Below, piece by piece: positions 43,732 to 51,774 of a DNA stretch of 64,000 nt (position 1 is the stretch's first letter; every line of letters starts with the position of its first letter). A program made the position numbers and the translations under genes. Source of the stretch: CAZSHG01 sp964459995 (GTDB lineage Bacteria > UBP14 > UBA6098); contig CAYWOR010000004.1 of assembly GCA_964459995.1 (NCBI GenBank), positions 62,001-126,000 of the forward strand, in the 5' to 3' direction. The notes beneath the pieces are model-generated. The model was not told where the DNA came from, made no database searches, and saw only the letters and a list, made by a program, of their open reading frames with translations.

Positions 43732-44508
43732 ATGACCACGATAATTCACCCCACAGCTATCGTAGATAAACAGGCCGAACTCGGCAATAATGTCACAGTC
43801 GGACCGCACGCGATTATCGAATCGGGTGCGGTCATTGCCGATGACTGCGAAATAGGGCCGGGTGCTCATATCACCTCTTTCGTTCGCATGGGCAAGGCAA
43901 ATCGTGTATTCAAAGGCGCTTCGATTGGAAGTGAACCGCAGGACAAGAAATTCGGCGACGAGGAAACATATCTGATTATTGGCGATAGGAATATTTTCCG
44001 CGAATACACGACAATGAACCGCGGAACAAAGCACAGCTACAAAACGACAATCGGCTCGGATGGCTTTTTCATGGCGTATTCGCATGTTGCGCATGACTGT
44101 GTCGTCGGAAACAACGTAATCATGGCCAACTGCGCGGGCATCGCGGGGCATGTTACAGTCGGCGATTATGTCATCATGGGCGGAATGGTTGTTGTTCACC
44201 AATTCGTTAAAATTGGCGAATCTGTGATGATAGGCCTCAGCGGGACAATCTCGCAGGATGTCCCCCCCTATTTGCTCATGGGCGGCGATCCAATGAGACT
44301 TGCGGGAATAAATGTAATCGGATTGCGAAGGCGTGGATTTTCTGAGGACACAATCTCGAAACTTCGCAAAACCTATCGAATACTGTATCGCAGTAATCTG
44401 AACACACCCGACGCTCTTGCACGAATTGAAAGTGAAATCGAGCAAGTGCCTGAGATTCAAAAATTCGTAGAGTTCGTCCGATCCACGAAAAGAGGAATCA
44501 TACGATGA
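43732..44508 (+). CDS. lpxA: UDP-N-acetylglucosamine O-acyltransferase (LpxA)
   Basis: LpxA performs the first step of lipid A synthesis. The 258-residue protein is a left-handed beta-helix of hexapeptide repeats (IIESGAVIADDCEIGPGAHI). The catalytic His lies in YSHVAHDCVVGNNVIMAN near residue 123, and the C-terminal helical domain begins with GLRRRGFSEDTI. The usual fabZ-lpxA-lpxB neighbours are absent; here it is appended to the rpsO-pnp operon, 11 bases after pnp. Confidence 0.95.
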   Translation: MTTIIHPTAIVDKQAELGNNVTVGPHAIIESGAVIADDCEIGPGAHITSFVRMGKANRVFKGASIGSEPQDKKFGDEETYLIIGDRNIFREYTTMNRGTKHSYKTTIGSDGFFMAYSHVAHDCVVGNNVIMANCAGIAGHVTVGDYVIMGGMVVVHQFVKIGESVMIGLSGTISQDVPPYLLMGGDPMRLAGINVIGLRRRGFSEDTISKLRKTYRILYRSNLNTPDALARIESEIEQVPEIQKFVEFVRSTKRGIIR

Positions 44509-44531
44509 AAAGGCCGCTTTCGCGGCCTTTT
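44508..44531. terminator. Bidirectional terminator between lpxA and rpmB
   Basis: A perfect 10-bp stem AAAAGGCCGC / GCGGCCTTTT with a TTTC loop. T-runs face both ways, so it can end the lpxA transcript (plus) and the rpmB transcript (minus). It overlaps the lpxA stop codon. Confidence 0.92.
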
Positions 44532-44554
44532 AAATTTCCGTATTTGATAAAAAA

Positions 44555-44749
44555 CTACTTAACCCATTTTTTGATCTTGCCCGCTTTGATACAGCGCGTG
44601 CAAACAGTCATTCTAACCGGTCTTCCATCACAATTCGCCCTGACGGACTGCAAATTCGGGTTGAATTTGCGGACTGTCCGGTTATGCGCGTGAGACACAT
44701 TCATGCCGGTTTCGGGCTTTTTTCCACATATATCGCATACTCTTGCCAT
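44555..44749 (-). CDS. rpmB: 50S ribosomal protein L28
   Basis: The 64-residue protein shows the L28 family pattern: MARVCDICGKKPETGMNVSH, HNRTVRKFNPNLQ and CTRCIKAGKI. The two CxxC pairs (CDIC and CTRC) are kept, so this is the zinc-binding form. A GGAGG-containing ribosome binding site (minus strand) precedes the ATG, and a consensus-like promoter lies upstream. rpmG is not adjacent. Confidence 0.96.
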   Translation of the reverse strand: MARVCDICGKKPETGMNVSHAHNRTVRKFNPNLQSVRANCDGRPVRMTVCTRCIKAGKIKKWVK

Positions 44750-44783
44750 ATTAACCTCCGTTTTTCAAAACTCAGAAGTTGCG

Positions 44784-44811
44784 AATATATACGTAATTAC
44801 GATTAACGCAA
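44784..44811 (-). promoter_or_regulatory. Promoter for rpmB
   Basis: On the minus strand, -35 TTGCGT (44811-44806), 16-base spacer, -10 TATATT (44789-44784). Confidence 0.6.
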
Positions 44812-44889
44812 GTGTTTTCTTAAAATATTTTCGAAGCTGAGATTTTCTAAGTATAATTGTAAGTTTTAATGTTTGATTCATCATTCGGG

Positions 44890-44917
44890 TTGAATTTCGC
44901 TGAGAGGATGTTATATT
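44890..44917 (+). promoter_or_regulatory. Promoter for dnaX
   Basis: -35 TTGAAT (44890-44895), 16-base spacer, -10 TATATT (44912-44917), then a TTGGAGG ribosome binding site before 44940. The 190-base divergent gap holds this and the rpmB promoter, nothing else. Confidence 0.55.
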
Positions 44918-44939
44918 GTTGCCAACCGATTGGAGGAAT

Positions 44940-46484
44940 ATGTCGTATCTCGTTTTGGCAAGAAAATTCAGGCCGCAAACCTTCGACGAAGTAGTCGCAC
45001 AACAACATATAACGGACACCTTGATAAACGCCATCGAAAAGGACAGGCTTGCACACGCTTACCTTTTCTGCGGGCCTCGAGGCACCGGCAAAACTACTAC
45101 TGCGCGTATTCTCGCGAAATGCCTTAATTGCCAAAGTTTCGACTCTCCCACAGCCACACCATGCGGCACATGCAACAGCTGTGCTTCGATTACCCAAGGC
45201 AACAGCCCCGATGTTTTTGAAATAGACGGCGCATCTAACCGCGGAATAGCTGAAATACAGTCTTTGCGCGAAAGTATCCAATACGCGCCGCAGGGACGGC
45301 ACAAAATATACATCATCGATGAAGTCCATATGCTCACAAAAGAGGCTTTCAACGCCCTTTTAAAAACTCTCGAAGAGCCGCCGAGGTATGTTACGTTCAT
45401 ATTTGCTACCACCGAACCGCAGAAACTTCCGGCAACGATTATCAGCCGATGCCAACGATACGATTTCCGAAGGATACCTGGAAATCGCATAGCAAAGCAT
45501 ATATCGCAACTCGCTGAAAAAGAGGGGCTTATTCTTGAAGATGACGCATCGACTTTAATCGCACATCGGGCAGATGGAGGTCTTCGCGACTCGCTTTCGC
45601 TTCTCGATCAGATTCTGGCATATTCACCGAAGGGCAATCTGTCCGCAACGGAAGTCTCACAGATATTGGGCATACTCCCCCTCGACGCTTTCGATAAGAT
45701 AGCCGAAAAAATTCTCGATCGCGAACCTGCAGGCGCGATTATGGAACTCGACTCACTTCTCGAATCTGGGATAGATATCGCTCAGGTTTGCGATGGTCTT
45801 TCGGAGCATTTTCACGGCGCGTTGAAATTCGCTGTAGGGGTTGAATCCGAGGACATCGGCGAAAAAGAGAAGGAAATCTACGCCAGAATTGCCGAGCAAA
45901 TCACCGCAGAGGATATTCTCAGAATTTCGAAATTGCTAATCGAGCTTCAATCGCGGCTTAAATTCGCCAGCCAGCCGCGGTATCTCTTTGAAGAAACACT
46001 GATTTATCTAACGAATATGGAGAATACAGTATCTATTCGCCGTGCAATTAAAAAAGCCGGTTCGGAAGACAATATTCCGCCGAAAAAGCGCGAAAATATC
46101 CTTCGAACGAGAATCGAAGACGAAGAAGAGATTTCTGCGACTATTGACGATTCTCCGAAAGGCCGCTTGATACGCGAATTTGCCGCCAAACGTGGAGATA
46201 CAAAGGCGGACTGGGTTCGAGACGCCGAGTTCATAATTGACGAAGCGCGTTTAATCCTCAAATTCCCGCATAGGCTCGAATTTCAGGTTAATAGCATTCT
46301 TTTGGTCAGGGAAAATTTGGAAGCCCTCAAAGAGTCTGTTCAGGCGGTTTACGGAGAACATATGGACATTAAACTCACTGTCGAGGAGGGTGTTCATGAA
46401 TCAACACCGAAAAAGCAAAACGCAGAGCTACCTGATAATGTTAAATCTCTTCTCGACGAATTTGACGCAAAACTCGACTTGTAA
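44940..46484 (+). CDS. dnaX: DNA polymerase III subunit gamma/tau
   Basis: DnaX is the clamp-loader ATPase. The ATG at 44940, after TTGGAGG, gives 514 residues. AAA+ features: MSYLVLARKFRPQTFDEVVAQ, Walker A GPRGTGKTT (near 45), zinc Cys residues CLNC...CGTCNSC (near 60-82), Walker B IYIIDEVHML, sensor ATTEPQKLPATIISRC. The C-terminal third is acidic and poorly conserved, as usual for tau. No obvious A-run frameshift signal for gamma was noticed. recR and ybaB, common neighbours, are absent. Confidence 0.95.
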   Translation: MSYLVLARKFRPQTFDEVVAQQHITDTLINAIEKDRLAHAYLFCGPRGTGKTTTARILAKCLNCQSFDSPTATPCGTCNSCASITQGNSPDVFEIDGASNRGIAEIQSLRESIQYAPQGRHKIYIIDEVHMLTKEAFNALLKTLEEPPRYVTFIFATTEPQKLPATIISRCQRYDFRRIPGNRIAKHISQLAEKEGLILEDDASTLIAHRADGGLRDSLSLLDQILAYSPKGNLSATEVSQILGILPLDAFDKIAEKILDREPAGAIMELDSLLESGIDIAQVCDGLSEHFHGALKFAVGVESEDIGEKEKEIYARIAEQITAEDILRISKLLIELQSRLKFASQPRYLFEETLIYLTNMENTVSIRRAIKKAGSEDNIPPKKRENILRTRIEDEEEISATIDDSPKGRLIREFAAKRGDTKADWVRDAEFIIDEARLILKFPHRLEFQVNSILLVRENLEALKESVQAVYGEHMDIKLTVEEGVHESTPKKQNAELPDNVKSLLDEFDAKLDL

Positions 46485-46501
46485 ACCATTTCAGAAATAG
46501 C

Positions 46502-46530
46502 TTGACAGCATAAGCAACTGTTTTTATTTT
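46502..46530 (+). promoter_or_regulatory. Promoter of the leuS leader RNA
   Basis: -35 TTGACA (46502-46507, consensus), 17-base spacer, -10 TATTTT (46525-46530). The expected start is near 46537, giving a leader of about 170 bases before leuS. Confidence 0.65.
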
Positions 46531-46536
46531 ATTTGG

Positions 46537-46680
46537 TTATGATTAATCCGATCCGAAATACCGAGGAGGTCACGGCGGTCAGATTTTCCTCTGCCGCCGT
46601 CGGTCTTAGCCGATAACCCGCGGAGTTCTCGAAACACCGTGGGAAAACTGTGCCCGGCTTTCGTCGGGTATTTTTATATC
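46537..46680 (+). ncRNA. Structured 5' leader of leuS, candidate attenuator
   Basis: Three hairpins can be drawn by eye. The first spans 46560-46604: outer ACCG/CGGT, an AGGAGGTC bulge, then ACGGCGG-(T)-CAGA paired with TCTG-CCGCCGT. The second spans 46617-46643 (CCCGCGG/CCGTGGG). The third is a terminator at 46652-46677. The GGG at 46641-46643 could instead pair with the CCC at 46653-46655, which would break both the second stem and the terminator. No T-box consensus or SRP RNA core is present. Confidence 0.5.
46652..46677 (+). terminator. Intrinsic terminator within the leuS leader
   Basis: CCCGGC / GTCGGG with a TTTC loop, followed by TATTTTTAT. It lies after the promoter and 30 bases before the leuS start, so it should reduce or condition leuS transcription. 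Confidence 0.65.
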
Positions 46681-46707
46681 GAGTAAAAAAACTAAATGGA
46701 GGCCAAT

Positions 46708-49155
46708 ATGCCCTTTCAAGATATCGAAAAAAAATGGCAGGACAAATGGTGCGAAAACGGCGTTTTCAAAACACCTGAAAATCAAGGCGAGGACAAATTC
46801 TATCTTCTGGAGATGTTCGCGTATCCAAGCGGAGATGTCCATATGGGGCATTTCAGGAATTACTCAATTGGAGATTTGGTCTGGCGATATATGCACATGA
46901 AGGGGAAGAAACTTCTCCACCCCTTCGGATGGGACGCTTTCGGTCTTCCAGCTGAACAGGCGGCGATTAAGCGCGGAATCCACCCTTCGGAGTGGACGGA
47001 GAAGAATATCGCCACAGGACGTTCAACAATGAGGTCATTGGGTTTTTCATATGACTGGGACAGGGAAGTAGTAACCTGCAGGCCTGATTACTACAAATGG
47101 ACACAATGGGTATTTCTCAAGCTCTACGAAAAAGGCTTGGCCTACCGCAAAGAGTCTTTGGTTAACTGGTGCCCTGAGTGTAATACTGTTTTGGCCAACG
47201 AACAGGTTGTCAACGGCTGTTGCTGGCGGCATTCGGAGACACCGATAACCAAGCGGGTTTTGGAGCAATGGTTCTTCAAAATCACCGATTATGCCCAGCG
47301 CCTCTTAGACGATTTAGAAAAGGTGGACTGGCCACATTCTGTTAAGACTATGCAACGTAATTGGATAGGGCGTTCGACCGGTGCGAATATCACTTTCTCG
47401 ATTGTCGAAACCGGTGATGAATTGCCGATTTTCACAACACGGCCGGACACGGTTTTCGGTGTAACGTTCATGGCAATCGCCCCGGAAGCGGATCTGATGC
47501 GCAAGCTTATAGTTGTTTGCCCCAATCGCTCTGCAGTTGAAGATTACATCGCGCAAGCCGCTATGCGAAGCGAAATCGAGCGGACAGCGGAAGGTCGCGA
47601 GAAAGATGGAGTAGATACCGGGTTGCATGTCAGAAATCCATTCACTGGTAACGAGGTGCCGCTTTTCGTCGCGGATTATGTGCTCGCCGGATACGGCTCC
47701 GGTGCGGTTATGGCGGTTCCGGCGCATGACCAACGCGATTTCGAGTTCGCGAGTAAATATAACATTCCGATAAAGGTTGTCATCAATCCAAGCGAAGGCA
47801 AATCGAATCCTGATGAAATGACCGAAGCCTTTGTGGAACAAGGCATTATGGTGAACTCCGCCCCTTTCGACGGAATGAATTCCAAAGATGCGATTTCGGC
47901 AATAACCGATTTCGGTGCGGAAAAAGGATTCGCGGAAAAAGCTATCCAATTCCGTCTGCGTGATTGGTTAATCAGCCGTCAGCGTTATTGGGGAGCGCCG
48001 ATTCCGGTTGTCCATTGCGAAAAATGCGGTGTTGTGCCGGTTCCGGAATCCGAATTGCCGGTCGAGCTTCCGCATGTGAAGGATTTTCTTCCAAAAGGGC
48101 GCAGTCCTCTTGCGGATGTTCCCGAATTCATGAATGTGAAATGCCCGAAATGCGGTGCACCGGCCAAACGCGACCCCGATACGATGGACACCTTCGTCTG
48201 TTCGAGTTGGTATCAACTTCGTTATCCCGACGCTAAGAATTCAGAAAAAGCCTTTGCTCGCGAGGCTGTTGATAAGTGGCTTCCGGTCGATTTGTATATC
48301 GGCGGAATCGAACACGCCACTGGACATTTGCTTTATTTTCGTTTTATCACGAAAGTGCTTTTCGACATGGGTTATCTTTCCGTCGAAGAGCCTGCTCGCA
48401 AGCTTTTCAATCATGGTATGGTTTGCGATGAAAAAGGCGATATTATGAGCAAATCGAAAGGCAATGTGATAAGCCCGATAACGGTTACTCAGGAACATGG
48501 CGTTGATGTTTCCCGCACCGCTATGCTATTTTTCGCGCCGCCGGAGCACGAGATTGCATGGTCGGAAGATGCAATTAAAGGTTCACAACGTTTCCTGACT
48601 CGAATCGAGCGGTTCATACCGGAGAAAATAGACCCTTCGAAAACAGTCGTTTCAATTGAAGGGCTTTCACACCGAGACGCAGAGCTTTATCGCGAGATAA
48701 ACCGCACAGTTAAGGCAGTTACGGACGATATCGAGAGCATGAGCTATAACACTGCAATCGCCCGAATGATGGAGTTCATGAATTTTGCCGAGCAGGATGA
48801 ACTCGAAAAATCGGCAATCGCCTTCTATGTCGCGGATCGTTTGACCCGAATCCTCGCCCCATTCGCGCCCCATCTCGCTGAAGAGTTGAACGCGCGAATC
48901 GGGTTCGAGAATTTCGTGGTCGAAAGAGATTGGCCTACCTACGACGAATCCGCGATAGGATATGATACAATAGAAATCGGGGTTCAGGTGAACGGCAAGG
49001 TTCGAGGAACAATAAATATCGCGCCCGACGCCGACCGCGAATCGGCTGTTCAAGTCGCAATGTCCGAGCAGTCTATTCTGAAGCATATCGAGAACCAAAC
49101 AGTGGTTAAGTATATCTACGTTCCCGGAAGAATTCTCAACATCATAGTGAAATAG
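46708..49155 (+). CDS. leuS: Leucyl-tRNA synthetase
   Basis: I choose the ATG at 46708, which has TGGAGG at a correct distance, rather than the ATG four codons upstream that overlaps this site; the product is 815 residues. Class I motifs: PSGDVHMGHFRNY (HIGH-like, near 47) and IMSKSKGNVIS (KMSKS, near 580). The CP1 editing domain (about 215-410) holds TTRPDTVFGVTF and GAVMAVPAHDQRDFEF. Zinc-type Cys pairs occur near 150 (CPEC) and 440-485 (CEKC, CPKC). The C-terminal domain ends with GVQVNGKVRGTI and KYIYVPGRILNIIV. Confidence 0.97.
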   Translation: MPFQDIEKKWQDKWCENGVFKTPENQGEDKFYLLEMFAYPSGDVHMGHFRNYSIGDLVWRYMHMKGKKLLHPFGWDAFGLPAEQAAIKRGIHPSEWTEKNIATGRSTMRSLGFSYDWDREVVTCRPDYYKWTQWVFLKLYEKGLAYRKESLVNWCPECNTVLANEQVVNGCCWRHSETPITKRVLEQWFFKITDYAQRLLDDLEKVDWPHSVKTMQRNWIGRSTGANITFSIVETGDELPIFTTRPDTVFGVTFMAIAPEADLMRKLIVVCPNRSAVEDYIAQAAMRSEIERTAEGREKDGVDTGLHVRNPFTGNEVPLFVADYVLAGYGSGAVMAVPAHDQRDFEFASKYNIPIKVVINPSEGKSNPDEMTEAFVEQGIMVNSAPFDGMNSKDAISAITDFGAEKGFAEKAIQFRLRDWLISRQRYWGAPIPVVHCEKCGVVPVPESELPVELPHVKDFLPKGRSPLADVPEFMNVKCPKCGAPAKRDPDTMDTFVCSSWYQLRYPDAKNSEKAFAREAVDKWLPVDLYIGGIEHATGHLLYFRFITKVLFDMGYLSVEEPARKLFNHGMVCDEKGDIMSKSKGNVISPITVTQEHGVDVSRTAMLFFAPPEHEIAWSEDAIKGSQRFLTRIERFIPEKIDPSKTVVSIEGLSHRDAELYREINRTVKAVTDDIESMSYNTAIARMMEFMNFAEQDELEKSAIAFYVADRLTRILAPFAPHLAEELNARIGFENFVVERDWPTYDESAIGYDTIEIGVQVNGKVRGTINIAPDADRESAVQVAMSEQSILKHIENQTVVKYIYVPGRILNIIVK

Positions 49156-49166
49156 CCCTCGCTACG

Positions 49167-49224
49167 CCTAATGTTACGTCTCGTGCCCACAAGACATGCA
49201 CGAGACGTAACATCGGGTTTTTTT
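49167..49224 (+). terminator. Long-stem terminator after leuS
   Basis: A perfect 16-bp inverted repeat, ATGTTACGTCTCGTGC (49171-49186) with its complement at 49198-49213, extends past one A-C mismatch by CCT/GGG and ends in TTTTTTT (49218-49224). The stem is unusually long for a terminator in this window. Confidence 0.85.
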
Positions 49225-49225
49225 A

Positions 49226-49253
49226 TTGCAAAATCTCAAAAAATGTTTATTCT
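49226..49253 (+). promoter_or_regulatory. Possible promoter for the small propeller-like lipoprotein
   Basis: -35 TTGCAA (49226-49231), 16-base spacer, -10 TATTCT (49248-49253), just after the leuS terminator. Confidence 0.4.
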
Positions 49254-49274
49254 CTTATTGAAAGAGGTAAGCTA

Positions 49275-49982
49275 TTGAAACAAATAGTGATTACTGCATT
49301 TATTTTAATTATCGCTTTAGGTGGCTGTGCCGAAGTTCAGCCGCAGGGCTATATTTACTTCATTTCAGATGTCGGAGAAAACACGCAAATAGCCAAAATA
49401 GAGGCTTCGACAGGCGAAATAGTCGCGATATTGAATACCAGATTTACCGAAAAAGCCCTCATCGAGCGTGAAGAAACTCTTTACTTGTTTGCCGAAGACG
49501 ACGATTCCTTACGAGTTTTCAGACTATCCAACGATTTTTCGGTTATGGAAGAGGTCGATGATTCATCGCTAATCGTGGATTATAAAAGGGGAACAGCTCG
49601 TGGAGGCTTATGGAGCACATTAAATGAGGATGGTAAAATCCTATGGATTCCTCGCCCCGAAGTTGAACCTGTAATCGTAAGTGCACCAAACGAAAAGTGT
49701 TTTGACGCATATATCTCTTTCCCGAATGGCCTTATCGCATACCATGCGATAATCGATAATGTCAAGACAGTGATTATCGTAAAATCTCTTCCTGAGGGAA
49801 TAATCAAAAGGGTTTTCGATACATCAGGCAAACCGTCCAAGCCAACTATATCACCGGATGGTCTTTGGATCGCCTTCGCTGTGGGAAACTCTGATAAAAA
49901 GGATATTGTTATCGGTGATATTCATTGCGGAATAACTCGCACAATAGCCTCAGGGGATGGTCCGCTTTGGTTAGATAAATAA
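49275..49982 (+). CDS. Lipoprotein with TolB-like propeller segments
   Basis: The TTG at 49275, after AGAGGT, starts a 235-residue product with a signal peptide and lipobox ALGGC near residue 18. The mature part has beta-strand repeats of the TolB/WD40 type (YIYFISDVGENTQIAKIEAS, KPTISPDGLWIAFAVGNSD), too few for a full propeller. The family is not clearly assignable. It lies between leuS and the pilus genes and has its own promoter. A periplasmic or outer-membrane location is inferred. Confidence 0.7.
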   Translation: MKQIVITAFILIIALGGCAEVQPQGYIYFISDVGENTQIAKIEASTGEIVAILNTRFTEKALIEREETLYLFAEDDDSLRVFRLSNDFSVMEEVDDSSLIVDYKRGTARGGLWSTLNEDGKILWIPRPEVEPVIVSAPNEKCFDAYISFPNGLIAYHAIIDNVKTVIIVKSLPEGIIKRVFDTSGKPSKPTISPDGLWIAFAVGNSDKKDIVIGDIHCGITRTIASGDGPLWLDK

Positions 49983-49992
49983 TTATAACGGC

Positions 49993-50020
49993 TTGAAAAC
50001 GTAGCTGTTATGAATATAAT
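49993..50020 (+). promoter_or_regulatory. Promoter of the pilBTC operon
   Basis: -35 TTGAAA (49993-49998), 16-base spacer, -10 TATAAT (50015-50020, consensus); TGGAGG lies before pilB. Confidence 0.6.
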
Positions 50021-50058
50021 TAAAAAGATATGAAATACTGCGAGGATTTGGAGGAATA

Positions 50059-51762
50059 ATGGCGCTTAGAATTGGTGAAATGCTGATCAAAGCCGGAAGA
50101 ATAACGGAAGAACAGCTCTCCAAAGCTCTTGAAGTCCAAAAAAGCTCGGGCAATAAGCTTGGCCAAGTGCTCCTCGAACTCGGTTTCATAGAAGACGAAA
50201 ATGTCATTAACTCCTTTGTTGCCAAGCAATTAAATGTCGGAACGATAAAACTTGAAGATATCGACCTCACACAGGAAGTGGTCGATTTAATCCCTGTCGA
50301 TATTGCCCGAAAATTTACTGTTATTGCGGCTATCAAAGTGGGAAAAATGCTTTTCGTCGCCACCGATGACCCCGCAAACCTTCTTGTAACAGACACTCTG
50401 CGCTTTATCACAAACCATGAGATTCAACCGGTTATGTGCTCTAAGACTTCGATCCTCAATGCTATCGACAAATACTACGGCACCGGCGAGGATTCTATCG
50501 ACGATATTCTGGAGGACATGGCCGGCGGAGATGAACTCGACGTAGTCGAAACTTCCGACGACGATTTCTCCGAGGCCGAGCTTCAGCAGGCAATCGAAGA
50601 AAAACCACTGGTCAAGCTTGTAAATTCTATTATCATGGATGCTATACGCAGGCAGGCATCTGATATTCATATCGAAACTTACGAAAAACGCACACGAGTT
50701 AGATTCCGCGTGGACGGTAATCTCATGGAAATGGCGCCAATGCCATACAAGTTGCGTTTTGCCGTGGTCAGCCGTATCAAAATTATGGCGAAGCTGAACA
50801 TTTCCGAGCGGAGGCTTCCGCAGGACGGCCGTATCAAAGTTCAGGCCAAAGGCAGAGCTATCGACCTTCGTGTATCGATTCTACCGACTATTTTCGGCGA
50901 AAAAGTCGTTATGCGACTTCTCGATCCGGATAACCTCATGCTGGATATCACGAGACTGGGCTTCCCGAAGCGAGCAATGAAAGAATTCAACAAGGCTATT
51001 CACATGCCCTTCGGTATGGTGCTTGTAACCGGTCCCACAGGGTCGGGTAAAACGACAACACTTTATTCTGCCCTCAGCCAGCTCAACCACCCACATGTTA
51101 ACATCATGACGGCAGAAGACCCTGTGGAGTTCAACCTCGACGGCATTAATCAGGTGCATATGCACGCCGAAGTGGGGCTCACATTTGGCGCGGCACTCAG
51201 AAGTTTTTTACGTCAGGACCCAGACATCATCCTTGTAGGTGAGATTCGTGACGGCGAAACAGCGTCTATCGCAATCAAAGCGGCGCTCACAGGCCATCTT
51301 GTTTTCTCGACACTTCACACTAACGATGCACCGAGCACAATCACACGTCTTGTCGATATGGGCACTCCTCCATTCCTTGTTGCAAGCTCGGTTCGTCTGG
51401 TTATGGCGCAAAGGCTCTTACGTAAGGTCTGCCCCTTCTGCAAAAAGGAAATTCAACCGGACGCGGAATACCTCGAGATTATCGGTATGAGCGAGGAAGA
51501 CGCCGCAAAAGTAACTTTTTACAAGGGCGAAGGCTGTTCGACATGCAACAATACAGGCCACAAAGGTCGTATTCCGGTTTTCGAGGTTATGCCGATATCT
51601 GCTACACTCGAAAAGATGATCATCGACGGTGCAAGCGCTCTCGAACTTGGTGAAGCGGCCGCTAAAGGTGGCATGAGATCTCTTCGGCAGGAAGCCATCA
51701 GACATATGATAGAAGGAACAGTCGATATCGAACAGGTTATAACTGAAACTGCGGCACATTAA
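50059..51762 (+). CDS. pilB: Type IV pilus assembly ATPase PilB (GspE/PulE family)
   Basis: PilB powers pilus extension. The 567-residue protein has the N-terminal T2SSE domain (about 1-150: IGEMLIKAGRITEEQLSKAL), then the ATPase with ASDIHIETYEKRTRVRFRVDG, Walker A GPTGSGKTTTLYSAL (near 324), the Asp box and Walker B (DPDIILVGEIRDGETA), and the His box HTNDAP. A zinc site is formed by CPFCKK (near 457) and CSTCNNTGHKGR (near 493). Followed by pilT and pilC, it belongs to a pilus rather than a secretion system. Confidence 0.94.
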   Translation: MALRIGEMLIKAGRITEEQLSKALEVQKSSGNKLGQVLLELGFIEDENVINSFVAKQLNVGTIKLEDIDLTQEVVDLIPVDIARKFTVIAAIKVGKMLFVATDDPANLLVTDTLRFITNHEIQPVMCSKTSILNAIDKYYGTGEDSIDDILEDMAGGDELDVVETSDDDFSEAELQQAIEEKPLVKLVNSIIMDAIRRQASDIHIETYEKRTRVRFRVDGNLMEMAPMPYKLRFAVVSRIKIMAKLNISERRLPQDGRIKVQAKGRAIDLRVSILPTIFGEKVVMRLLDPDNLMLDITRLGFPKRAMKEFNKAIHMPFGMVLVTGPTGSGKTTTLYSALSQLNHPHVNIMTAEDPVEFNLDGINQVHMHAEVGLTFGAALRSFLRQDPDIILVGEIRDGETASIAIKAALTGHLVFSTLHTNDAPSTITRLVDMGTPPFLVASSVRLVMAQRLLRKVCPFCKKEIQPDAEYLEIIGMSEEDAAKVTFYKGEGCSTCNNTGHKGRIPVFEVMPISATLEKMIIDGASALELGEAAAKGGMRSLRQEAIRHMIEGTVDIEQVITETAAH

Positions 51763-51774
51763 CGAAAGGCTATT

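Noticed and set aside
43642..44460. 272-codon open frame on the minus strand
   Set aside because: Antisense shadow of lpxA; the forward LpxA motifs are complete.
46539..46616. Leader peptide for leucine attenuation
   Set aside because: A 25-codon frame exists but has only one Leu codon, no Shine-Dalgarno, and runs through the first hairpin.
46537..46680. SRP (4.5S) RNA gene next to dnaX
   Set aside because: The region is structured and lies near dnaX, a common place for ffs, but the conserved GGUCAGG and GGAAGCAG elements are absent on both strands.
46537..46680. T-box riboswitch for leuS
   Set aside because: No TGGNACCGCG T-box sequence and no recognisable stem I specifier loop; only a faint ACCGTGGG similarity.
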